A stretch of DNA of 64,000 nucleotides from Palsa-360 sp963710315. GTDB lineage: Bacteria; Acidobacteriota; Terriglobia; Acidiferrales; UBA7541. The first letter of the stretch is position 1. Each line of letters starts with the position of its first letter. Shown here piece by piece: positions 57,280 to 64,000 of the stretch. The notes beneath the pieces were generated by a model. It was given only the letters and a program-made list of their open reading frames with translations, did not search any database and was not told where the DNA came from. The stretch spans positions 310,001-374,000 of the forward strand of contig CAVPZW010000005.1 of the NCBI GenBank assembly GCA_963710315.1, given 5' to 3'. A program made the translations under genes and the position numbers.

Positions 57280-59199
57280 CTACTGAATCGGTGGAGGAGG
57301 AACGAGCGGCAACCGTTCCGGCTCACCGCGCGCGCCGTGCACTTCCACATCATCCAGCAACAGAGAAGGCGCGATCACGGTAGAGGGCACTCCGGAATCG
57401 GCCGATCCGAAAGCGGCCAGCGCCGTTCCCGCAAAGCCGGCCTGCTGGCTCTGCATGAAATCGAAAGCCGTGGCATCGTTGCCCACAGCGGCGATATTGC
57501 GGATAGCGCGAAGCGTCAGCCCGCTGAGGCGCGCGCCGCGAATCAGCGATTCCCGTCCGTCGGCAACATCCACGCGGTACACCAGCAGCGGCAGACGATC
57601 GCCGGTAGCCGCGCCGGACGCAGCGCCCATCACGATGTCCGAAAGATCGTCCTGCTCGCGCACGCCCAGGACTGGATTGTCCATCGCGCGCACGATCAGG
57701 CACCAGCGATTGCCGTTCTGCTTGCAGGCGTCCATGAATTTCTTCTTCATCTCGTCAGGCGAAATTCCTTCCGAGGAAGAGAAAAACAAATTGCTGGCCA
57801 TGGGCCGCTGATCTCCCAGGTACGCGGAGCGGCCATGCCCATTGGTATGGTCCAGATCGGGCCCCGGTCGGCGGGACATCAGGAAATTGAGCAACAGGCC
57901 GTTGTTAACCAGTTCAACCTTCTGCGCTTTCACGCCCTCTTGATCCACTTCGTACGAGCCCAGCAAATCGCGCCCTTGAAATTGTTTCGCTGCCGGATCG
58001 TCCAGCAGCGAAACCGAGCCGGGAAGCACGCGCGAGCCGAGTTTTCCGGTCCACTCGCTGCGTCCGCCCAGGCGGTCCATGATTTGGTCGAAGGCCGATT
58101 GCATGGCCAGCGGGCCGCGTGCGCCCGAGAGGGAAGGCCCCAGCATTTGCACCAGCAGGGAACCGGCCGCGGGCGCTTCGAACAGCACCGGGCCATCGTA
58201 ATCGGCCGCGGGAGGCGAAACGCGCAGCGAAATTAATTGCTCTCCGGCTTTTTCCAAATCTTTTTTTACGGCGTCGGCCGCGGGCAATTGGTCGGGGCGG
58301 CGGCGGTACACGGCGTAGTAATTATGCAGGCCCATGCCGTCGTCCGATTCGGTTTCCAGGCTGGCTTCAATGGCCGCCAGGCTGCGATTGGCGCGAATCT
58401 TGGTGCCTTCGCTATTCAGCAGGTAGCTGGTGGTGTAAATCAAATGGTAGACAACGCGCGAACTATACAGTTGAGGAAACTGGCGCAGCGCGGCGGAAAC
58501 AGTCCTGGCTTCCTGCTCCCAATTTCGCGTGCTCCAATCCGAAGTTTGCAACGGCTCGACGGAAACGGTGGGATCGGCGGGAGAAAAATCGGGAATGCTT
58601 GGCGCTTTTGCAAGGCGCGTCAGGAAGGCTTGCTTCTTGGAAAAATTCTCGACGGCGGCCTTGAAGGCCTGATCTGTTGCGAGCCAAAGATCCTGGCGCA
58701 GGGAATCGTAGTCGCGGTCGATGCCGATTGTGCCGGTCGAGCCAAGAAAACCGCTGAAGCCTTCGTCGGTAATGAAATTGGAGCTGTCGAGGTTCATGCT
58801 TCCGACGCGCACATCCACGCTCATGATGCGGTTTCGCCCGGCGGTCGAGGAAACCAGCGCGCCGAATTCCGCGACGATGGTGCGCACATCCAGATCGAGC
58901 ACACGGTACTGGATGAAGTAAGGGTGCGCGGGCTCGTTGGTGTCCGGAATTTTAAGTTCGAGGCGAGTGCGTGCGCGGTCCAGTTCATCCTGCATGGCCG
59001 CGAGGGTTTTGTCCGAATCGGCCGCTGCGGCTTGCTGCGGCTGCGCCAGTGTTGCGTCCGCCGGATGGCGTGGCGGAGCAGCGCCGGCCGGGCCGGCGGA
59101 AATCAGGAATAGTGCGGCGATCGCCGCAAACGCCAGGGAACTATTGCAAATGGAATTTTTCATCGCGCCCTTCATCGGCTTTCTCAAGAAGAGAATCAT
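57280..59199 (-). CDS. Secreted TldD/PmbA-family protein lacking the zinc motif (TldE-like partner)
   Basis: This 639-residue protein has a signal peptide (SSLAFAAIAALFLISAG) and the TldD/PmbA fold: YFIQYRVLDLDVRTIVAEFG, GLLLNFLMSRRPGPDLDHTNGHGRS (quoted in part) and RAIRNIAAVGNDATAFDF. Where its neighbour has HEVFGH, this one reads QMLGPSLSGARGP, so no metal site. This parallels E. coli TldE, which lacks the motif and works with TldD. ATG 59199 overlaps the previous stop (ATGA), so the two are coupled. Confidence 0.85.
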   Translation of the reverse strand: MILFLRKPMKGAMKNSICNSSLAFAAIAALFLISAGPAGAAPPRHPADATLAQPQQAAAADSDKTLAAMQDELDRARTRLELKIPDTNEPAHPYFIQYRVLDLDVRTIVAEFGALVSSTAGRNRIMSVDVRVGSMNLDSSNFITDEGFSGFLGSTGTIGIDRDYDSLRQDLWLATDQAFKAAVENFSKKQAFLTRLAKAPSIPDFSPADPTVSVEPLQTSDWSTRNWEQEARTVSAALRQFPQLYSSRVVYHLIYTTSYLLNSEGTKIRANRSLAAIEASLETESDDGMGLHNYYAVYRRRPDQLPAADAVKKDLEKAGEQLISLRVSPPAADYDGPVLFEAPAAGSLLVQMLGPSLSGARGPLAMQSAFDQIMDRLGGRSEWTGKLGSRVLPGSVSLLDDPAAKQFQGRDLLGSYEVDQEGVKAQKVELVNNGLLLNFLMSRRPGPDLDHTNGHGRSAYLGDQRPMASNLFFSSSEGISPDEMKKKFMDACKQNGNRWCLIVRAMDNPVLGVREQDDLSDIVMGAASGAATGDRLPLLVYRVDVADGRESLIRGARLSGLTLRAIRNIAAVGNDATAFDFMQSQQAGFAGTALAAFGSADSGVPSTVIAPSLLLDDVEVHGARGEPERLPLVPPPPIQ

Positions 59200-60944
59200 C
59201 GGCGCACCGCCTGCGGATCGTGTGCGGGTGGCGGCAAGATCGGCGGCTTGTCCGTGGAAGTTTCCTTCTTCTGGACTTCCATTTCGCTGATTAGAATGGC
59301 CGGAGCCGAAGCCGAAACCGGCACGGAGCCAGATTCCGCTCCGCAATATCCGTTGAAAGTTTCCATGGTGTCGCCCGTGGCCACAATTTTCGTGAGCGAA
59401 ACGAGGGGCGTGCCAACGATATCCACTCCGCGAACTAGTTCGTCGGGGCGCCCGTCCGCGTACACCTTGTAAACCACCAGCGGCTGCACTTGAAACGCTT
59501 GCGGCTGTCCGCGGCCAGTAAATGTGAATCCGCCGGCGATGTCGTCAATCAACAGGCCGAAAGTTTTTCCCTGCCGTTTGATTTCCTCGATCAGTTTCTT
59601 CCTCAATTCGGCGTTGGAAACGGTGAGGCTGCTTTGGATAATCAGGTTTCCTTGGCGCGAAACCGGTTGCGCACCGATCTGGCGGCGGCCGTGTCCGTTG
59701 GAAACCGGGAAGCCCGTGAGAGGCTGGCGCGACATTTCAAAATTTTTCAGCACGCCGTGATCGACCAGCGTGACGCGCTCGGAAGGCGTGCCTTCGTCGT
59801 CGAACGGATAGAAGCCGATGAGGATGTCCTTGCCAAGCGTTCTCTCGGTCGGATCGTCGTAGATGGAAAGAAATTTTGGAAGAATCTGCTCGCCAACTTT
59901 ACGCGCGAAGGTCTGGCCTTCGTTGATGTCCTTCTGCCGAAAACCTTCGGCGCGATGTCCGAAAACTTCGTGGAAGAAAACGGCCGTGGCGCGGCCGGTC
60001 AAGAGCGCGGGCCCGGCATATGGCTCCACGAGCGGCGCGGCCACCAGCGCTTCCAGTTCCTTGCGCAGCACCTGGCCCTCGGCCAGCACGGTCTTGTCGT
60101 CGGGCGCATCCGCCGGATTGGCCCAGTCAAAATTGTAATAGCGGTTGATGTCCATTCCGTCCGGCGCTTTGCCCTGAATGAACAATTCCAGGCGGTAGTG
60201 CACCTGGCCAAACTGCAGCCGCGTGCCCTCGCTGGTAACCTGGTATTGGTTGTCGCCCGTGGCGCTGAAGGTCACGATGGAATTGAGAATTTGTGGAGAC
60301 TCACGAAAGGCTCGCGTGTACAAGCGCACTTTTTCTTCCCAGGGTTTGCGGTCCGGATGCACGGAAACTTCCGGGCCATAGGAAATGTGCGGCTGTTCGC
60401 GCGCAAAATCCGGCGCGTGTTCCTCGGCGGTTTGCACCTGAACTTCCTTGCTGGTGTTGATCTTGATGAGCGCTTCCGAGGCGGTGCGGAATTGCTTGTC
60501 GGTGGCCAGCCACATGGCCCGGCGCAACACTTCCGGCGCGTTATCGACCGGCACGGAGGCGCCAAAGCTGCCCTGGCCGGGCGCGGAGTTGCCAACCTTG
60601 TGCGTGTTGTCCAGATCGTAGCTTCCCACGCGCACCTGCGTTTCAAGCCAGCGCGAATGGCTTTCCTCGCTCGAGAGCAGTGCACCGTTCGAGCCCATGA
60701 CCTGGGAGCGGTCCGAGGAAGTCAGAATGTAGCTGATGAAGTAGGCCGGCGGAGTCGCCTTGGAAAGAATGGGCATCTCGCGATCCAGCTCCTGGGCCAT
60801 CGTCACGATCACGGGCGATGGGGCCGCCTGGGCCGCCTTCTGCGCGGCAGAGGCCGCAGGTTCGGGACTGCCAGTGGGCTTATTTGCAGCCCATGCCGTC
60901 AGAGAAAGCAATGATGCCAGTAGCGCCAGACCGAAAGTTTTCAC
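59196..60944 (-). CDS. Secreted TldD-family zinc protease subunit
   Basis: This 582-residue protein has a signal peptide (MKTFGLALLASLLSLTAWA) and a TldD domain with the metal motif FFHEVFGHRAEGF (HExxxH) near residue 330 and the conserved NGHGRRQIGAQP loop. In E. coli TldD/TldE is cytoplasmic and trims unfolded peptides and microcin or antitoxin substrates; secretion here implies a periplasmic role. GTG 60944 has GGAG seven bases before it, better than TTG 60977. It is first of the two-gene unit. Confidence 0.85.
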   Translation of the reverse strand: MKTFGLALLASLLSLTAWAANKPTGSPEPAASAAQKAAQAAPSPVIVTMAQELDREMPILSKATPPAYFISYILTSSDRSQVMGSNGALLSSEESHSRWLETQVRVGSYDLDNTHKVGNSAPGQGSFGASVPVDNAPEVLRRAMWLATDKQFRTASEALIKINTSKEVQVQTAEEHAPDFAREQPHISYGPEVSVHPDRKPWEEKVRLYTRAFRESPQILNSIVTFSATGDNQYQVTSEGTRLQFGQVHYRLELFIQGKAPDGMDINRYYNFDWANPADAPDDKTVLAEGQVLRKELEALVAAPLVEPYAGPALLTGRATAVFFHEVFGHRAEGFRQKDINEGQTFARKVGEQILPKFLSIYDDPTERTLGKDILIGFYPFDDEGTPSERVTLVDHGVLKNFEMSRQPLTGFPVSNGHGRRQIGAQPVSRQGNLIIQSSLTVSNAELRKKLIEEIKRQGKTFGLLIDDIAGGFTFTGRGQPQAFQVQPLVVYKVYADGRPDELVRGVDIVGTPLVSLTKIVATGDTMETFNGYCGAESGSVPVSASAPAILISEMEVQKKETSTDKPPILPPPAHDPQAVRR

Positions 60945-61218
60945 AGAACCGCTCCAATCCGCAAAGAGAGGATTCAAAAGTTAAGATAACTAGTGTATGC
61001 CTCTGAGCCGCCGATCTCAACGCGCGCGTTCTAACGCGTTCTTCTAGCGGCGAACCGATTGCAAACACCCGAGACTGGTTGGATGCGCTAAGAGGTGCTG
61101 GCGTCGCCACCGACCATCTTATTAGATGGCCGAGAGGCCGACACGGTGCCAAGAAAAAGCATGGAGAACCGCTCAGTTCGGGGACTCCATCTGCTAGGGA
61201 TTCCGGTTGGAGCCCAGA

Positions 61219-62019
61219 TCAGCAGGCGTTTGGGTTCGCGGGAGAGCAGCCGGCTGTTCCCACCACGCCTGAGCTGGACCTGCCTCGAGTAGCTAGCGGG
61301 ATGGCGATTGCCGGAATGACCACTACCGCCGTCAGGGCAAGAATCTGCACGGCCGTGAGGTGATGCACCGGAGGCGTCCCGGCAAACGTTGCTCCCACGG
61401 AAGTCGCATTCGCAGCATCGGTCAGTTCCGAAGGAGTGGCTTGTCCGGGCTGGTCGGGAGCCTGATGGCCGTCCCGGATGGTGGCAATCTGTCCCGCCAG
61501 AACATCCACGCAAATGCCATCGAGATTGCAGAATTTTACGTGGCCTTCATACACGATGATCTGGAACAGGCCGTTCATGTAGCCGAGAAAGAAGTCCGTG
61601 CCCACCACGCCCGCAACGCCAACCGCCGTGTGAACTTCAAATTTTGAATTGGGCTTGGACTGCTTGACCACCTGCGAGCGCACGCGCCCGTATGTCAGCT
61701 CAATCTGCGTTTGCTGCGCGGCCGCATTGTGCTGCGTCACCGTAAGCGTGGAACTGGAGCCGACGTTCAGCACGGAGCCATCGTCCAGCGCAACGCGCGC
61801 GCGGCCTCCGTCGCCTGTCTTGACCATGTCGCCCCAATCCACCAGCGTCTTCACCGGAGCGGGCAATTGCTGCGCGCCGCGCGCGATAGCCACATCCGGT
61901 ATGGCGCGCGCAATCTCGCCGGCGCGCTGCGCGCCCTGCGCCGAAATGTCCGGCGGCACGATGATCGATATGGAAGCAAAGATTGCTAAAGCGGCTAAGA
62001 ATGGGGAACGCGTCTTCAC
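61219..62019 (-). CDS. Secreted FecR-domain protein
   Basis: This 266-residue protein has a signal peptide and a FecR domain: LVDWGDMVKTGDGGRARVAL, LDDGSVLNVGSSSTL, TYGRVRSQ and VGVAGVVGTDFFLGY. It ends with a hydrophobic stretch (VQILALTAVVVIPAIAIPLA) then a tail with two cysteines. Here FecR is not preceded by a membrane anti-sigma region, and no sigma factor is adjacent, so it is more like the stand-alone FecR proteins of Acidobacteria with an unknown sensing role. It uses GTG 62019 after AGGAGAACTCT. Confidence 0.82.
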   Translation of the reverse strand: MKTRSPFLAALAIFASISIIVPPDISAQGAQRAGEIARAIPDVAIARGAQQLPAPVKTLVDWGDMVKTGDGGRARVALDDGSVLNVGSSSTLTVTQHNAAAQQTQIELTYGRVRSQVVKQSKPNSKFEVHTAVGVAGVVGTDFFLGYMNGLFQIIVYEGHVKFCNLDGICVDVLAGQIATIRDGHQAPDQPGQATPSELTDAANATSVGATFAGTPPVHHLTAVQILALTAVVVIPAIAIPLATRGRSSSGVVGTAGCSPANPNAC

Positions 62020-62444
62020 AGAGTTCTCCTGAGTGAATCGATTCGGGCCTGGTAACTCGCATCCTTAGTTACTGGATGTATGGGCGAGTGTCAACGGCGG
62101 GAATCCAGGGTGTCCTGTATTGGATAACCGGCGAAAAAAGGTTGGGGTTGCGATTGCCCTAAGTAGACCAACCAAAGGCGGAAGAAACGCCAGAATGAGC
62201 CTGTGGTGCGCCAGTTTTCGAGAAGGGTAAGGGTTAGTCTTCAGCGCTATTGAGAGTAACCGGGACTCTGGCAGTCTGAGGCATTCGGTTCACCGGTTTT
62301 GTAGTTCTGGTCGCGCTGGGCGCGACGCTGGTGTTGGTAGTGCCAGGCGCGCCATCAGCTAAAAATTGAATCGAAGCGGATCTCGGGCCTGAGCCTCGCC
62401 AGCTTTATTGAAGCCTTTTTGCCTCGGAAGCGCCGCCCTCCAAC
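62020..62444. other. Gap between cytochrome and FecR gene
   Basis: 425 bases with no credible gene. At its left it must hold the FecR promoter. At its right a hairpin of nine pairs (CCGCCCTCC with GGAGGGCGG, 62433-62459) overlaps the cytochrome stop and may end its transcript; no T run follows. Confidence 0.45.
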
Positions 62445-63032
62445 TTATTCGGAGGGCGGAGGCGGCCAATCGTGGCACGTCTGGCAGACGGTCGGTGCGT
62501 TATGAGCATTGTGGCAATTGAGGCAAACGGACATCGTAGTTACACTAGTAATTTCGGACATCGCCTCGAGTTCCCTAACCGGTCCATGGCAGGCCTCGCA
62601 CTGCAACCCCGCCGCGACGTGCTTTCGGTGAGTCCAGTTCACGCCCGGCAGGACGGCATACACCCGGACCCACGGCACTGGCTTGTCGGTTTTCGCATAA
62701 GAGGCAAGCTTCTGGATCGCGGGCTTATTTTTGGCAATGGATTTGTGGCAGCCCATGCAGATGCTTGTTGACGGATAGGTCATGAGGACACCGGGGTCTG
62801 GATTCTTGTGACAGCCTTGGCAGGTCAAACCCAGGGCGAGGTGCGTTTTGTGGCTATAAGGAATCGGCTGCACGGGCGGCACGTGCTCGGCCGGATTGTT
62901 TGGTACCTCAGCCTTGCCGCTAGCCGCTTCCGCGGTTTGACCCGCATGCACAACCCATAGGCTGCGAGGCAAGGCCGCCAAGGCGATCAATGCCAGTGCC
63001 ACACTCACAGTTGCCCGCTTCAATCCGATCAT
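62445..63032 (-). CDS. Secreted pentaheme c-type cytochrome
   Basis: This 195-residue protein has a signal peptide (VSVALALIALAALPRSLWVV) and five CxxCH heme sites: CQGCH, CMGCH, CEACH, CLNCH and CQTCH. Distal histidines occur in YSHKTH and THRKHV, so class III/c7-type bis-histidine ligation is likely. It would carry electrons in the periplasm. ATG 63032 has GGGAGGGG before it. The upstream gene, in the same direction, is a FAD oxidoreductase 45 bases away; whether they cooperate is not shown. Confidence 0.88.
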   Translation of the reverse strand: MIGLKRATVSVALALIALAALPRSLWVVHAGQTAEAASGKAEVPNNPAEHVPPVQPIPYSHKTHLALGLTCQGCHKNPDPGVLMTYPSTSICMGCHKSIAKNKPAIQKLASYAKTDKPVPWVRVYAVLPGVNWTHRKHVAAGLQCEACHGPVRELEAMSEITSVTTMSVCLNCHNAHNAPTVCQTCHDWPPPPSE

Positions 63033-63077
63033 CGCCCCTCCCGGTTGCAATGATAAAAACTTCACAAAATCCGTTTC

Positions 63078-64000
63078 CTAAGAAGAATGCTTGGAGTTCA
63101 TTCGAACCACTTCCTCGATGCTTGTGCCCAAGTCTTTGAGCATCACTACCGCCGCATTACGCCCCGGCGCCCCCGTTACCGAGCCACCCGGATGCGTTGT
63201 CGCGCCCGTCTGATATAGGCCGGGAATAGGCATCCGGTGCTGCGCCCAACCAGGCACGGGGCGCAAGGCCCCGGACTGTGAGGGTCCTTGTGCGCCGGAA
63301 TGAATCGCGCCGTGCCAGGCCGCAGGATTCTGCCGCTCGATGTCAATCGGGCTCTCGATAATCTTTTCCAGGATCTTGTCATTGGTAAGATTCGGCGAGA
63401 ATTTTCTCAAGTAGTTTAGATTAGCCTCGGAGACCTGCTCCTTGATCTCGTCCCAATGCTGCGGACCTCCCTTGATGTCATACGGCTGGTACCCGAGGGC
63501 TTTGATCGTATGCATTCCCGCGGGTGCGCGCGTCGGGTCCGCCACGCTGCAGCAAATGATGTGCATCGGAGGCTTGTCTGTGTTTACGGCGTTGATGGCG
63601 TAGTCGTAGGCAAAACGCATGGCACGTTCGGGACCATCGAGCAAACTTGCGTGGACAGGAGAAAGCGTTCCGCCTTCCACCGCGAATTTCGGCGGCTCCG
63701 TGGTGGCATAATTCGTGACAAATGCCTGGCAATCCGGCTGCCAGGTGCTGACGCCATCGAGGAAGTCCTCGCCCCAAAGCTCTTTCGGGGCCATGTGGAT
63801 TAAATGCTTGATATGAATCGTGGAGACGACGGCCTTTTCCGCTCGATACTTGCTGCCGTCCACGCATTCCACGCCTATGCATTTCCCGTTCTCGATCATC
63901 AGTTGCTGCACCGGCTTGCTGGTAAGGATCACGCCGCCATTGGCCTCGATCAGCCGCCCGAGCGCCTCCGTCAATTTGCCGGACCCGCCTTTGGGCAGCG
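63078..64000 (-). CDS. FAD-dependent oxidoreductase (phytoene-desaturase/amine-oxidase-like), C-terminal part
   Basis: About 307 codons are visible; the frame continues past the window end. It reads LTEALGRLIEANGGVILTSK, then VECVDGSKYRAEKAVVST, the phytoene-dehydrogenase-type second segment, and ends with GLYQTGATTHPGGSVTGAPGRNAA, the conserved C-terminal FAD-binding region (TxPGGGVxGxxG). The N-terminal dinucleotide fold is outside. Substrate unknown. It ends 45 bases before the cytochrome gene. Confidence 0.85.
   Translation of the reverse strand, partial: LPKGGSGKLTEALGRLIEANGGVILTSKPVQQLMIENGKCIGVECVDGSKYRAEKAVVSTIHIKHLIHMAPKELWGEDFLDGVSTWQPDCQAFVTNYATTEPPKFAVEGGTLSPVHASLLDGPERAMRFAYDYAINAVNTDKPPMHIICCSVADPTRAPAGMHTIKALGYQPYDIKGGPQHWDEIKEQVSEANLNYLRKFSPNLTNDKILEKIIESPIDIERQNPAAWHGAIHSGAQGPSQSGALRPVPGWAQHRMPIPGLYQTGATTHPGGSVTGAPGRNAAVVMLKDLGTSIEEVVRMNSKHSS

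Noticed and set aside
61219..62019. FecR protein as part of a sigma/anti-sigma iron-uptake set
   Set aside because: No ECF sigma factor or TonB receptor lies nearby, and the protein has a signal peptide in place of an anti-sigma N-terminus.

Overview
The window reads as a chromosomal segment of a soil-type member of the Acidobacteriota. This is inferred from gene content: secreted TldD-like proteases, PD40 propeller proteins ending in the NWFEELKQKVP motif, a B12-dependent ribonucleotide reductase, futalosine-pathway menaquinone genes, and GC-rich coding with many secreted or lipoprotein products. No marker gene fixes the genus. The right edge cuts a FAD oxidoreductase gene, and the left edge cuts a tRNA 3' end.

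Layout. (1) 1-13646: a genomic island between direct copies of the 3' part of a valine tRNA. It holds a two-domain universal stress protein, a complete tripartite RND efflux operon (adaptor, two permeases, outer-membrane factor; one permease frameshifted in a run of seven G), an eroded Hsp20-like pseudogene, a 17M-type stress protein and a truncated DUF6629-like membrane protein. A second small cassette with a lipocalin-like protein lies between tRNA copies 2 and 3. (2) 13717-28049: the most unusual region. A SLOG plus two-transmembrane (SLATT-like) effector gene is divergent from a head-to-tail array of five TIR-TM-PD40-propeller genes, the first broken by two frameshifts, followed by a sixth TIR stub. 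The array ends in mobile-element scars: a tyrosine-recombinase C-terminus and a truncated amidohydrolase. (3) 28366-41119: glycosyltransferase 9, carboxymuconolactone-decarboxylase-like protein, NTF2-like protein, glucose-6-phosphate dehydrogenase, an FG-GAP lipoprotein, then a stress-signalling block (FHA-GAF-PP2C phosphatase, Ser/Thr kinase, STAS antagonist, HATPase anti-sigma factor) and an alpha/beta hydrolase. (4) 41314-54884: nrdJ with a long leader, an alcohol dehydrogenase, DinB, a menaquinone group (ubiX, UbiA-type prenyltransferase, small secreted protein, mqnE), a DUF885 peptidase and two glycosyltransferases. (5) 54892-64000: a membrane protein, a CDF metal exporter, a secreted TldD/TldE-like pair, a FecR protein, a pentaheme cytochrome and a partial FAD oxidoreductase.

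How the genes may work together. The TIR array plus SLOG-2TM effector looks like a Thoeris-style arrangement: several TIR enzymes, each tethered to its own extracytoplasmic propeller, and one membrane effector carrying the domain that reads TIR-made nucleotides in type I Thoeris. This is inference from architecture and synteny. The efflux genes and the partner-switching genes form ordinary modules. Five palindromic elements of at least three families are scattered through the window; one is inserted inside the TIR array next to a 12-bp direct duplication.
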